This document shows positions 7,048-16,128 of a stretch of DNA of 28,437 nt, piece by piece. The translations under genes and the position numbers were made by a program. Origin of the DNA: JBCAWW01 sp039024315 (lineage in GTDB: Bacteria > Bacteroidota > Bacteroidia > J057); assembly GCA_039024315.1 (NCBI GenBank), contig JBCCQN010000104.1:1-28437 (forward strand). Reading direction: 5' to 3'. The notes below the pieces were generated by a model, which saw nothing but the letters and a program-made list of their open reading frames with translations, had not been told where the DNA came from and made no database searches. Position 1 is the first letter of the stretch, and every line of letters begins with the position of its first letter.

Positions 7048-8019
7048 TTAACAGCAGGGGCCATGGACGAAACGGGCTACTCCCCATAGCCTTTTTGAAC
7101 CGCCATAAAAAAGATAGATTTTGCTGTAATCGTTATAGGTGCGAAGAATAATGTCTAAGTAGCCATCACCATTAATATCTCCATAGTAGACCAAATCGAC
7201 ATTAGAGTAATCATTGGCTAAGATGGTTTCATATTCGTTTCGATCCTTATAATGCGACCATTCTAGCGGAAACTTTTTGGCCTCAATTTCAAGAACCAAT
7301 CTTTTGTATTCGCTTTCCTCAATTTGGATATCATTTTCCCAACTGAGGCTAAAAGCGGGGGTAATATGATTCTTGAAGGGCTGTTCGGTTCTTTTCATTT
7401 TCACAGGTAGGCCACCCGGACGCTTCAAACTTTCTGCTGGCAGAGGTTTTTGACTGGCAATCATCATGAGACAAGCTTGCTTTTCGCCACTTGTGTAAAT
7501 GACTTGGGGTAATGCTTCACTAAAATCGTAAATGGTAGGCTTGATTTTCCGAATTTCTGTGTAGGTCTCTTGCTGAAATAGTCCATACCAATGATATTTA
7601 CGCATGTCAAAGTTTATATAATCGCATGCTCCTCCCACGTCACGAATCACAATTTCAGGAGAATTCTCAGAGTGATCGAAGTTGCCCAATAAGCCTGTGA
7701 AGACATAGCCCACCTTCTCTTTATATCTGACTTTTACCCATCCTCCCACAACCGGTCGTTTCAGCTCCTCTCCATCCCACATCGTCCAGATATAGTCAAC
7801 TGTATCAAATACATTAACAAGCGTATCTACGATTTGGACCGTCTCCCCATAAGGTATCGCAGCGTTTTTCTTGGCTTTAAGGCCTGGATTTTGGCGCATA
7901 TTGATACCACTAGGAGCCATTACCTTAGTACCACCAGCGTATTGGTATACTCGCTGAGCCTGTACTGAAAAAGAATTTATAAAGGTGATTAGCGCGAGGA
8001 AAATGAGTTTGCGTGTCAT
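7048..8019 (-). CDS. secreted protein with SH3-like and FG-GAP-like segments
   Basis: A 323-residue exported protein (signal peptide ending SFSVQAQ at about 21-22). Residues about 30-115 look like a bacterial SH3 domain: GINMRQNPGLKAKKNAAIPYGETVQIVD, then GGWVKVRYKEKVGYVFTGLL. The middle (about 120-260) is not recognised. The C-terminus has DLVYYGDINGDGYLDIILR and FYGGSKRLWGV, an FG-GAP/VCBS-like calcium-binding repeat. SH3 domains of this kind often bind cell wall or peptide ligands. I do not recognise a named family. The product ends in Cys-Cys. Convergent and 6 bp from the DeoR-type gene. Confidence 0.75.
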   Translation of the reverse strand: MTRKLIFLALITFINSFSVQAQRVYQYAGGTKVMAPSGINMRQNPGLKAKKNAAIPYGETVQIVDTLVNVFDTVDYIWTMWDGEELKRPVVGGWVKVRYKEKVGYVFTGLLGNFDHSENSPEIVIRDVGGACDYINFDMRKYHWYGLFQQETYTEIRKIKPTIYDFSEALPQVIYTSGEKQACLMMIASQKPLPAESLKRPGGLPVKMKRTEQPFKNHITPAFSLSWENDIQIEESEYKRLVLEIEAKKFPLEWSHYKDRNEYETILANDYSNVDLVYYGDINGDGYLDIILRTYNDYSKIYLFYGGSKRLWGVARFVHGPCC

Positions 8020-8074
8020 AATGCTTTGGTTGTTGATATTACTAAGGTCAGAAAATCTCCGTTCAATCAGCCAT

Positions 8075-8107
8075 AAAAAAAATATCCGCAGCTAATTGCA
8101 GCGGATA
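8075..8107 (-). terminator. intrinsic terminator after the four-helix membrane protein gene
   Basis: On the minus strand TATCCGC (8101-8107) pairs with GCGGATA (8083-8089), with an extra GC/GC pair across one mismatch, and is followed by a run of eight T (8075-8082). It lies 30 bp past the stop at 8138. Confidence 0.85.
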
Positions 8108-8137
8108 CGTATTTGCAAAGTGAGTATTTGCAATAAA

Positions 8138-8572
8138 TTACTTGAGAATGCCTTTTTGGGTGGCAAAACGCGAAAAATAAACCAAAGCCAGACCGATAGT
8201 CAAAGTCATTATTGGTATAATCAAGCCTACCTTTCCGAAAACTTCCAAAGCCTCGCTCATAAATAGATTGTAGCTTAGCTGTATGATAATGCCTATAGCC
8301 GAAACGATAAAGACAGACGTGGCTACTTTGCGTTTTAGCACCAAAAGTATGCTACCAGCCAGACCGCCCCACACCGCTAGTGTAAATGCTATCGTGGCCC
8401 ATAATGGGATATTTTTGTAAAGAGCTTGTTCTGCTTCTGGCAGTGCCGCTAGCACTTCATCCGTCATCATCAATTGCCCCAAATAGGCGAGAACACCTAT
8501 TAAGTTCCAGACCAGCGCAACTGAGCTTACAGCCCAAAACCAAGATGGGATTTTAGTTGATACCTTAGTCAT
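8138..8572 (-). CDS. small four-helix integral membrane protein
   Basis: A 144-residue protein with four predicted transmembrane helices: about 10-33 (FWAVSSVALVWNLIGVLAYL), 56-80, 84-104 and 113-133, ending in a basic tail. No catalytic motifs are visible. Relatives in Bacteroidota are often labelled 'sugar transporter' without experimental basis, so I leave function open. A terminator follows at 8075-8107. A hairpin at 8585-8620 separates it from the upstream DinB-like gene, so it probably has its own promoter. Confidence 0.75.
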   Translation of the reverse strand: MTKVSTKIPSWFWAVSSVALVWNLIGVLAYLGQLMMTDEVLAALPEAEQALYKNIPLWATIAFTLAVWGGLAGSILLVLKRKVATSVFIVSAIGIIIQLSYNLFMSEALEVFGKVGLIIPIMTLTIGLALVYFSRFATQKGILK

Positions 8573-8584
8573 AGTAGTGTTCCT

Positions 8585-8620
8585 AAAAATTCATGTAGCT
8601 GTCAAGATATATGAATTTTT
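8585..8620. terminator. inverted repeat, probable terminator of the DinB-like gene
   Basis: AAAAATTCAT (8585-8594) is complementary to ATGAATTTTT (8611-8620), with a 16-nt loop, 13 bp past the stop of the DinB-like gene. The stem is AT-rich, so its strength is uncertain. Confidence 0.55.
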
Positions 8621-8632
8621 CACACTACAAAA

Positions 8633-9127
8633 TCACGCATCCTCAGAAAAATCAGCTAATAGCTGCTTTAAGTGATGGACCAAATGGTCAACATAATCAT
8701 TCATAAAGTAGGCTAAGGTCACTTTTATTCCCCTCGGCACTGTGCGGAAAGCAATCCGATCTAGGTTATGTTCCAAGTGTTCTTTGATGCATACTTCGAG
8801 CGGAATATGCTCAATCACACGAGCCAAATGGAGATTATAGGCTTGCCAAAAAGATACCGTTTCTTGCCAATCAGCCTCCTGATAGTTCTGCTGTTTTACC
8901 CACTCATCTTGGGCGTAGCCCAAAAAGACAAGGTTATCTTGTTGCTGGGCGCGTACAAAGCGTTGATGATTATTGGCAGCAGAATCAATCAGATGTCCGA
9001 CCAACTCTATGGGAGACCATTTTCCGGGAGCGGGGCGTAATCTTTGTCCTGCTTCTGGTAAGGCTAATAAGAGTGGGGCACTTTTTTCGACCGCCGCTCT
9101 GAGGCGGTCGGCAGTAACTTGAGACAT
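8633..9127 (-). CDS. DinB-like (DinB_2/YfiT type) putative metal-dependent protein
   Basis: A 164-residue four-helix-bundle protein of the DinB/YfiT superfamily. These bind a divalent metal through three His; some act as thiol-dependent transferases, most are uncharacterised. Visible motifs are GKWSPIELVGHLIDSAANNHQRF (His45) and, near the C-terminus, YFMNDYVDHLVHHLKQLL (His148, His152), the expected spacing. The start codon is 3 bp after the stop of the acyl-CoA oxidase-like gene on the same strand, indicating co-transcription and probable translational coupling. The functional link between the two is unknown. Confidence 0.85.
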   Translation of the reverse strand: MSQVTADRLRAAVEKSAPLLLALPEAGQRLRPAPGKWSPIELVGHLIDSAANNHQRFVRAQQQDNLVFLGYAQDEWVKQQNYQEADWQETVSFWQAYNLHLARVIEHIPLEVCIKEHLEHNLDRIAFRTVPRGIKVTLAYFMNDYVDHLVHHLKQLLADFSEDA

Positions 9128-9130
9128 AGT

Positions 9131-11458
9131 TTATTGCTTGGGTTGCGCAATAGGAGCGCCGAGCAAAGCTTCGGGGATCCCAAAAGCATCTACCAACGAA
9201 ACTGCATCATATTTCATATCGGAGCAAATCTGATCCACAGTTTTACGGATGGCCTTTGATTTTGGCGCTTCGATATAGCCCTGCTCAAGATACCAGCCAC
9301 GATTGGCTTCAATTTCTGAGAGCGCATAAAGATCACTTAGATCTTTTAACACTTTTTTATTCGGTCCCTCTTCTAATTTATCAACAGCCTGCAAAAACTG
9401 CTCAAGCACGATGCGGTCAATATAAGCTTCTGCCATCGTTAAGAGATGGGTTTGCACAGCGATAAAGGCATCATAAGAATCCATGCCGTCATCTAAGCGC
9501 TTCTTGAGCCTCTGAGCAGCAGTACGGACCAAGGTTTCTTCTCGATAGCGGAAGGCATTGAGCTGAAAGTCCGAATCACGAAGATGCTCTACATCTGTAT
9601 TGCGCTTTACTATTGGATTTCGCTCACTAATCTCTGTACCGATACGGCCGCCAAGATAGTTGAGCAAGCCCCAAAATTTCATGGAACTAAACTCCTGTTT
9701 AAAATCAGAAAGGCGACTTTTGGCCACTAATTGGAGGAGCACAGTATTATCTCCCTCAAAGGTGGTGAAGATCTCAGTATCGGCCTTTAGGTCTGCCAAA
9801 CGGTTTACCCAGAGATACCCATTTCCACCACAAGCCTCTCTACATTCCTGAAGGACTTTGGTGGTATGCCAAGTAGAGACGGATTTGAGACCAGCAGCTA
9901 GGGCTTCTATTTCACGAGCATCTTCGGCTTTATCTTCCAGATAACGCTCAACCATATAGCGATGCGCAAAATGCAGGGCATATGCTTTTGATAAAAGCGG
10001 GAATAAGCGTCTCTGATGACTATGGTATTCTAATAAGGGCGTTTCTGGTTTACCTGCTGGTCCAAACTGACGGCGTCTGGCGGCATACTTTATCGCGATA
10101 GCTAAACCTGATTTAGCTGCGCTAAGCCCAGCAAGAGGTACGCAGACCCTGCCTCCTACAAGCGTTCCCAGCATGGTGAAAAAACGTTTACCGGGGCTTG
10201 CAATCGGACTATCGTAAGTGCCATCCTCGCTCACTGTGGCAAAACGATCCAATAGATTGTCAAGGGGCACTCTGACATTGTTAAACCAAAGGCGACCATT
10301 ATCAACTCCATTGAGGCCAAGCTTGCGACCACTATCGCCGATTTTCACACCGGGCATGGGATTGCCAGCTTCATCTCGAATGGGGACTACTAATGCATGT
10401 ACGCCATAATTTTCACCTCCAGTATGTAATTGGGCAAAGACCGTAGCCATACGAGCATGGGCTGCCGCATTACCGATATACTCTTTATGAGCGTAGTGAT
10501 GGGGGGTATGAATGATGAATTCCTGAGTTTCTGGATCATAAGTGGCGGTGGTCTCAATGTCCCGAACATTTGAACCATGATCAGCCTCTGTCATCGCAAA
10601 ACAACCCGGCAGAGCAAGTGAGCCTGTATCAGGTAAATATTTTTTATGATGCCGCTCAGTACCAAGTCCTGCGATACTCCCCCCAAAAAGGCCAAACTGC
10701 ACCCCGAATTTGATCAATAAACTAAGATCATGATAGCCTAAGACTTCAAAAACTGCGATATACTTTCCCATATCACCAGCTCCACCTGCATATTCAGGGA
10801 AGGCCAGCGCACCATAGCCTTGATCGGCCAAATGCTGCATCCAGTTTAGCACCTGCTCTCTGTATTCCTCTTTTTGCATGCTGATCTGGTGGTAATCAAA
10901 CACCGGATCGGAGAGTAGGGTTCTTACCTTTTGTTTCAAATCTGCTTCTGGTCCTTCCAAAAGCTTATGTAGCGCTGCGATATCAAAGCGAGGGCGGGTA
11001 AAACTATATTCGTTTTTGGCTAAGGGGGGCTTTTCTCCTTCTGCCAATAATTCTCTCACTGCCTCATAGGTTCTAATACCGAGCGCCTTTTCTAGTTCGG
11101 CTAAGGCTTCATGGGCTTCAGCATTTTTATAGCGGCTGATTTGATCTTCTGTACCAAGATCAGCTAGCTGAACGCTCAACTCTAACATGCTATATGTAGA
11201 GTCCTCTGGTAGAAGTTTAGCAGAACCTTTGATTAGACGCAGCCAAGCCTTCATTTGAGTAGGGCTAGGTGGCTGTTGGGGATCTAATCGACTAGCAATG
11301 GTTTCCCTTTCTTCTGGGGTCAACCAACTTTGCTTATTGATGATTTTATGGATCACACTTAGCTCTGTAGGGGTTAGTACCTCATCAGACCAAGCGATAT
11401 ACATCATAGGGAGAAAGTAAAGGACTCCTTGAGGTACAGTGGCAGCTAGAGTATTCAT
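9131..11458 (-). CDS. acyl-CoA oxidase/dehydrogenase-type flavoprotein with N-terminal extension
   Basis: FAD-dependent acyl-CoA oxidation, first step of beta-oxidation, cytosolic. At 775 residues it is far longer than classic acyl-CoA dehydrogenases (about 380) and fits the acyl-CoA oxidase-like subgroup. The core carries GALAFPEYAGG, GCFAMTEADHGSNVRDIET (FAD/substrate loop), LGLNGVDNGRLWFNNVRVP, YAARRRQFGP, and CREACGGNGYL followed by TFEGDNTVLLQ, where the Glu aligns with the catalytic base of acyl-CoA oxidases. Residues about 13-100 (MMYIAWSDEVLTPTELSVIHK) form an extra helical domain resembling TerB-like modules, not part of the usual fold. Co-transcribed with the DinB-like gene. A terminator at 11549-11585 isolates it from the gld block. 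Confidence 0.88.
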   Translation of the reverse strand: MNTLAATVPQGVLYFLPMMYIAWSDEVLTPTELSVIHKIINKQSWLTPEERETIASRLDPQQPPSPTQMKAWLRLIKGSAKLLPEDSTYSMLELSVQLADLGTEDQISRYKNAEAHEALAELEKALGIRTYEAVRELLAEGEKPPLAKNEYSFTRPRFDIAALHKLLEGPEADLKQKVRTLLSDPVFDYHQISMQKEEYREQVLNWMQHLADQGYGALAFPEYAGGAGDMGKYIAVFEVLGYHDLSLLIKFGVQFGLFGGSIAGLGTERHHKKYLPDTGSLALPGCFAMTEADHGSNVRDIETTATYDPETQEFIIHTPHHYAHKEYIGNAAAHARMATVFAQLHTGGENYGVHALVVPIRDEAGNPMPGVKIGDSGRKLGLNGVDNGRLWFNNVRVPLDNLLDRFATVSEDGTYDSPIASPGKRFFTMLGTLVGGRVCVPLAGLSAAKSGLAIAIKYAARRRQFGPAGKPETPLLEYHSHQRRLFPLLSKAYALHFAHRYMVERYLEDKAEDAREIEALAAGLKSVSTWHTTKVLQECREACGGNGYLWVNRLADLKADTEIFTTFEGDNTVLLQLVAKSRLSDFKQEFSSMKFWGLLNYLGGRIGTEISERNPIVKRNTDVEHLRDSDFQLNAFRYREETLVRTAAQRLKKRLDDGMDSYDAFIAVQTHLLTMAEAYIDRIVLEQFLQAVDKLEEGPNKKVLKDLSDLYALSEIEANRGWYLEQGYIEAPKSKAIRKTVDQICSDMKYDAVSLVDAFGIPEALLGAPIAQPKQ

Positions 11459-11548
11459 ATCGGGGGACTTTTGAATTGCTATTATTCATTTTACGGAAAA
11501 AAAACGCAGAATGATTATTAGAATCTCCTTAATAGTCCGCAAATAGAC

Positions 11549-11585
11549 AAAAAAAAGTCCCCCAATCTGGAAGTCAGAAAGGGGG
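11549..11585 (-). terminator. intrinsic terminator of the gld region
   Basis: On the minus strand CCCCC... reads GGGGG at the far side: 11581-11585 pairs with 11559-11563, with an inner CTG/CAG pairing, and is followed by eight T (11549-11556). It sits 25 bp past the second gldM stop. Confidence 0.85.
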
Positions 11586-11609
11586 AATGAATGAGTAATC
11601 GCAAAAATT

Positions 11610-13286
11610 TTATCGTCTGACGGTAAAGGAAACCGTTCGATCTAGCTCGCTCAGTCGCTTATCGGGAATCTTTTCACCGCGATAGTTGAGGCGGTATACG
11701 CCTTCGATGGTAATAAAAATCTTGGAGCCTGCCTTAGCTCTGGTGCCCTCAGTTCCCAAGATAACCCGCATATCAGATTCGCTCAATAAGCCATTAACTG
11801 GCATCGTGTTGATCACTCTTGCAGGTTGCAAACCATCCTTTAGTTTGATTACGATACGTTCGGCTCCGTAACGAGCATCTTTTGCAAGTAGATTTTTAAA
11901 CTCTCTATCGGCTAAAAGCTTTACGGTAATTCGGCTACTTGCAGGAATATCAGCAACGCCATTGTACTCTCGACGATTGATTTTGACCTGCAAGACTGGC
12001 TTTGGTGGCGCCATTACATTGTAGGCTACGCGATCAATTTCGATCAAGCCACCATTAGTCCTAGATTTTACTGTAATAGTACTCTTACGACCACTAGGAT
12101 CAATGAGAAAGAGCGTACGATTACTGCCAGAGTTTCTTACCTGAGCCTCCGTCGCACTAATGACCGGATCATAATTATCTCCAAGGGCTGGCACATTGAT
12201 ATTGATCGTATTGCCACACCGACGATACAGGTTTTGTACTACTTTGGAGGTAAATACGACTTCCGGCTTGCGAACAATAAACTGGTCTCTGATATTCATG
12301 ACTTCAAAAGTCCCATCTCGCTTAGGGACCTTTACGGTAGCAGTGTAGGTCTGTAAATACTGGTTTTGGCCCGCGGGGATACGGCTTCCGTCAGCTTTAA
12401 CTTTAAGCGTAGCTTGGTTTCCGCCATCTTCTAGCTCAATGCGTCCAGACCCACTCTGGAAAATAGGTTTCATTTGTGTGGAGGACATACCGACGAAGAG
12501 CTGAGTTTCAAATTGCATCCCTGCGGGAACGATTCGTGCAGAAGGGGCCGTGATAGCCATCACTTTGTCAGGCACAAAAATGTAATCTCCCAAGCGGGTT
12601 TGGAGCTGGTCTAATAGTTTTTTTTCCTCTTGGTACATTTCCAGCTTCAAAGATTCAAGTACCCCTAAATTGCCAACTACGGGTCCTTGGAAAGTGTACT
12701 GCTCCCAACGTTTGCCTTCATCTTGTTCAGTTGGGGCCGGATCCTGCATTTGCTTGATTTCAATCTTTTGCGAGTCAGCAACGAAGGCGTTATGGAGTTT
12801 GCCGATGTAACGGAAATAAGCATTCAAACTATCTCTTAAACCATAGGCGGCACCATTGCCACGACGTTCGGAGGCTTCATCGTCTTCTCCCATCCAGTAT
12901 TGATAGTTTTCTTCGAGTTCATCAATACGTTTGAAGGTATTGGCTTCAGGGTCGAAGTCAGCAATTTCCATCATCTTGAGGCTATGGGCATTGATGATGT
13001 TGACCAAGCGATCGGTATGCGCGCGGATTTGGTCAAGGGTGTCCAAAAGACCTTTATTATCTTCTTTGCCCTCTTTGCTGATTTCATTCTTAATCTCTCT
13101 CCGGATATAGTCGATAGAGCTTAGATTTGCCCGATTGGCATCTGTTGCAGAAACCGAAAGACGGTCATGAAAGGTCAAAAAGGCGTCTAGCGCCTCAGAG
13201 CTCACATTGAGTGCGAGCATGGCAGTGAGGATCAAATACATCATATTGATCATCTTTTGCCGATTGGTTTGCTTTTTTCCAGCCAT
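11610..13286 (-). CDS. gldM2: second GldM/PorM-family protein
   Basis: GldM/PorM is the long periplasmic arm of the T9SS/gliding motor; its single N-terminal helix packs inside the GldL pentamer. This 558-residue paralogue has the same architecture as the gldM at 14407: basic N-terminus RQKMINMMYL, one transmembrane helix (about 13-32), coiled helical region, then beta-rich D2-D4 domains (VRKPEVVFTSKVVQNLYRRCGN, APPKPVLQVKIN). It keeps Arg9 and Glu31, residues considered important at the GldL interface or in proton coupling. It starts 210 bp after gldN, behind a strong terminator, so it is probably transcribed separately. No second gldL accompanies it. The label gldM2 is descriptive, not an established symbol. 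Confidence 0.9.
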   Translation of the reverse strand: MAGKKQTNRQKMINMMYLILTAMLALNVSSEALDAFLTFHDRLSVSATDANRANLSSIDYIRREIKNEISKEGKEDNKGLLDTLDQIRAHTDRLVNIINAHSLKMMEIADFDPEANTFKRIDELEENYQYWMGEDDEASERRGNGAAYGLRDSLNAYFRYIGKLHNAFVADSQKIEIKQMQDPAPTEQDEGKRWEQYTFQGPVVGNLGVLESLKLEMYQEEKKLLDQLQTRLGDYIFVPDKVMAITAPSARIVPAGMQFETQLFVGMSSTQMKPIFQSGSGRIELEDGGNQATLKVKADGSRIPAGQNQYLQTYTATVKVPKRDGTFEVMNIRDQFIVRKPEVVFTSKVVQNLYRRCGNTININVPALGDNYDPVISATEAQVRNSGSNRTLFLIDPSGRKSTITVKSRTNGGLIEIDRVAYNVMAPPKPVLQVKINRREYNGVADIPASSRITVKLLADREFKNLLAKDARYGAERIVIKLKDGLQPARVINTMPVNGLLSESDMRVILGTEGTRAKAGSKIFITIEGVYRLNYRGEKIPDKRLSELDRTVSFTVRR

Positions 13287-13441
13287 AATGTTCTCCTAAT
13301 TTTTAGCCATAAAAGAGCATAGCTATCCTGGGGTAGATGAAGTGAATCACTACCAAACTGAGCGTTCCCCGAAGGGGCAAAACAACTAATGCGGGTTTTA
13401 TCTACTTAATGCAGGAGAACAGAAAAGATACGATTACGCAC

Positions 13442-13471
13442 AAAAAAAAGGCCCCATCAAATGATGGGACC
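13442..13471 (-). terminator. intrinsic terminator between gldN and second gldM
   Basis: Minus-strand hairpin GG-CCCATCA / TGATGGGGCC (13450-13471) followed by eight T (13442-13449), 25 bp after the gldN stop. It should end most transcripts coming from the gldKLMN genes. Confidence 0.88.
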
Positions 13472-13495
13472 TATATTCATTCTCTTAGGTACTGC

Positions 13496-14389
13496 TTAGT
13501 AACTCCAGAGATGGTGCTCAAATTCAACTAGCTTCTGGCGACGTTGCTCAGCCTCAGGAAGAGACTGTACCCCAACACCTGAAACGTTGATGATAAAGCT
13601 GTGGAAAAGGCGCATTTCGAAAACTTCCTTCAAAGTTTTGTACTCAGCATCGTTGAAACGGTTTTTCCACTGGGCCTGATCTAGCGTTTCCATCACTTCT
13701 TTATAAGCAAAAGTACATAATGGTTTCTCAGGCAAAGTTTCTCCTGGATCGGTCCAGATGATCTCAATGAATTGGATATCGTAAACCATGTCAGAACGAG
13801 TCTTATCAAAAATGCGGTCTTCTACGAAGTGAACAACATTTTCGAAAGGTGCAGAATCGAATTCGGTACCAGCGTCAGCAGGACCAGCAGCAAATGGATC
13901 ATCACTACCACTAAGGTCATCACCTAGGCCATCATCACCAAACCCATCATCGCCAAAGCCCCACTCGTCTTCACCACTAAAGTCGTCGAATCCGCCGCCG
14001 TCGCCACCATCATCGCCGAAGCCATCATCAAAACCAGAGTCGAAATCATCTTCTCCAGATAGGCTACCTTCGATTTCTTGGATACGGGCCAATACGTCCT
14101 CGTAACTAAGCGGCTTTTCCAGGCTATCAGGATGATAAGCCACGAACTTGCCTTGCTTAAGGCCGTCAAATAGAGCCATAATCAGTCCACTCTTACTAGT
14201 ATACTGACTATTGTCGGTGTAGAATTTGTTCTCCCGGTCGATCAAGGGAGCATTAATCTTCTCGTTTAGATCGATACGGTTTACGACCTTTCTACGCCAG
14301 AAGTGATCCTCGATACGAGGAGGGTTTTGTGCCAGTGCTTCAACAGAGAACAGGACACAGATTAAGCTAACAAGAACGTACTTTCTCAT
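13496..14389 (-). CDS. gldN: GldN/PorN T9SS component with Gly/Asp-rich insert
   Basis: GldN/PorN is a periplasmic partner of the GldK/PorK lipoprotein in the outer-membrane ring of the T9SS. The 297-residue product has a signal peptide (ending EALAQ, about 20-21) and the conserved block DHFWRRKVVNRIDLNEKINAPL, then FYTDNSQYTSKSGLIMALFDGLKQGKF, and after the insert NVVHFVEDRIFDKTRSDMVYDIQFIEIIW and the C-terminal FEMRLFHSFIINVSG. Residues about 111-178 are an insert of Asp, Gly, Phe and Glu with no other GldN feature, dividing the domain. It begins 17 bp after the gldM stop, in the family's usual order. The insert resembles calcium-binding or disordered acidic linkers; composition alone cannot decide. 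Confidence 0.93.
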   Translation of the reverse strand: MRKYVLVSLICVLFSVEALAQNPPRIEDHFWRRKVVNRIDLNEKINAPLIDRENKFYTDNSQYTSKSGLIMALFDGLKQGKFVAYHPDSLEKPLSYEDVLARIQEIEGSLSGEDDFDSGFDDGFGDDGGDGGGFDDFSGEDEWGFGDDGFGDDGLGDDLSGSDDPFAAGPADAGTEFDSAPFENVVHFVEDRIFDKTRSDMVYDIQFIEIIWTDPGETLPEKPLCTFAYKEVMETLDQAQWKNRFNDAEYKTLKEVFEMRLFHSFIINVSGVGVQSLPEAEQRRQKLVEFEHHLWSY

Positions 14390-14406
14390 GATGCGTCTGA
14401 AATATA

Positions 14407-16086
14407 TTATCTAACTACGATCGATAGCATACGTTCAACTTCGGTAAACTTCTCTTCAACGCGTTTGTTAGCGAAGTTGATACGGTAAATGTTGTTGATA
14501 CGGATGTAGACTTTAGTACCAGGACGAGCCTGACGCACTTGAGTTCCCAATGAAACTGAGATTGCCTTGGTCGCGTCTTTACCAGAAGCTGAAACCGAGT
14601 TAACCTTAGTTGGAGGACCTAGCGAAAGCTGGGCAAGTACATCGATACTAGAGATCATGTAACGAGCATCTTCCGGAAGGTTAGATCTGAAGTCAGCGTC
14701 AGGAACGAGACGAACCTGTACACGACTGGTTTTGGGAACTGGCGTGGCACCACTGGTAGGCTTGCCGTTTACAGCCATATCGATGGTCGGTTTGGGTGGA
14801 CGAATTACTTTATAATCCACATCACCGATCTTGATCTTCTGTCCGTTGGTGTTACTATTTACCGTTACTCTACAAGTCTTGGCAGTAGGAACAATACGGA
14901 ACTTCTTAGCAACGCTTTTACTTGGGATAACCTGAGCACTAGAGGCTGTAATGACAGGCTTGTACTGGTCGCCCAAAGCAGGTACGTCAATATTTACATC
15001 ATTACCACACTGTAGGTAAAGTACCTGGATAGCAGCAGAGGTAACCACGATTTCTGGTTTACGAACGACAAATTGACCTTCTACAGGTAGGATGTCAAAA
15101 CCACCAGTGGCTTTGGGCACCTGAATGCTGGCGGTGTACTTTTGAACACCTTCTTTACCGTTTTTAGGAATCACACTACCGCTTGCCGGAATGGTAAGAG
15201 TGGCAGAGTTTCCATCCTCAGACATCTTGATAGAGCCGTTGCTCGAAGAGAACTTAGGCTTGATAGCAGAAGAAGACATTGCTACATAGAGATTGGTCGT
15301 GTACTGAAGACCAGCAGGGACAATCGCTGATGTAGGGGCATCAATCGGTACAACCTTATCCACCTTAAAGGTGGCAACACCTAGACGACCGTTGAGGAGG
15401 TCTAACAATTCTTTTTGCTTCTCGTAAACATCAAGCTTGAGTGCCTCTAGCACAGCCATGTTGGCGATAACTGGAGCATCGAAAGTATAGCGTTCCCAAC
15501 TTTTTGTCTCACCAGTAGTACCGACAGTATCTTTCAATACTTCAGGGGTGATTTTGAGGGAGTCTCCTTTCACATTGTAGTTATAAATATCAGCGAGTTC
15601 TGCATAGTATTGATCAAATGCATTTCTCAATTTATAACCTTCTCCACCACCACGGCCATCATTAGCCTGCTCATCTCCATCTGCGCCCACCATCCAATAC
15701 TGGAGGTTTTTCTCAAGCTCATCTTTTTTGCCATATTCTCCTGTTTCAGGATCGGGCTGAGCAATTGAGTCCATTTGGGCCATATGACGGTTGATAAGGC
15801 CAACCAATCCGGCAGTTTTACTCTTAATGATATCTAGCGTATCCAGTAGACCTTCATTAGTGGTCTTACCTTCATCCTTGATTTCGTCGTTGATCTCTGC
15901 TTTCATGCCATCGATAAAGGCATTGGCATTGTCATTAGCATTGCCTACAGAGACACTTAATTTTTGTTTGAGGTTGTCGAATGCATCGAGTACCTCTTTA
16001 CTTACATTCATCGCCAGCAGTGCGAGCAACACGAGATACATCATGTTGATCATCTTCTGCCGAGGAGATAATTTCCCAGAAGCCAT
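14407..16086 (-). CDS. gldM: GldM/PorM periplasmic motor protein
   Basis: Component of the GldL-GldM motor that converts proton-motive force into motion for T9SS secretion and gliding. The 559-residue product has PRQKMINMMYLVLLALLAMNVSKE (single membrane helix, Arg9 and Glu31), a long helical segment, and periplasmic beta-domains D2-D4 (VRKPEIVVTSAAIQVLYLQCGN; VIRPPKPTIDMAVNG). The start is ATG at 16086, 42 bp after gldL. Its order between gldL and gldN matches the canonical gldKLMN operon, so this is taken as the orthologue and the downstream copy as the paralogue. Confidence 0.95.
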   Translation of the reverse strand: MASGKLSPRQKMINMMYLVLLALLAMNVSKEVLDAFDNLKQKLSVSVGNANDNANAFIDGMKAEINDEIKDEGKTTNEGLLDTLDIIKSKTAGLVGLINRHMAQMDSIAQPDPETGEYGKKDELEKNLQYWMVGADGDEQANDGRGGGEGYKLRNAFDQYYAELADIYNYNVKGDSLKITPEVLKDTVGTTGETKSWERYTFDAPVIANMAVLEALKLDVYEKQKELLDLLNGRLGVATFKVDKVVPIDAPTSAIVPAGLQYTTNLYVAMSSSAIKPKFSSSNGSIKMSEDGNSATLTIPASGSVIPKNGKEGVQKYTASIQVPKATGGFDILPVEGQFVVRKPEIVVTSAAIQVLYLQCGNDVNIDVPALGDQYKPVITASSAQVIPSKSVAKKFRIVPTAKTCRVTVNSNTNGQKIKIGDVDYKVIRPPKPTIDMAVNGKPTSGATPVPKTSRVQVRLVPDADFRSNLPEDARYMISSIDVLAQLSLGPPTKVNSVSASGKDATKAISVSLGTQVRQARPGTKVYIRINNIYRINFANKRVEEKFTEVERMLSIVVR

Positions 16087-16128
16087 ATTATTACTTCTTT
16101 AATTTCGGTTCAAAAAACGATCAAATAA

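Noticed and set aside
13924..14169. 81-codon frame antisense or out of frame with the GldN Asp/Gly-rich stretch
   Set aside because: Low-complexity GAT/GGT repeats give open shadows in other frames; the GldN frame continues on both sides.
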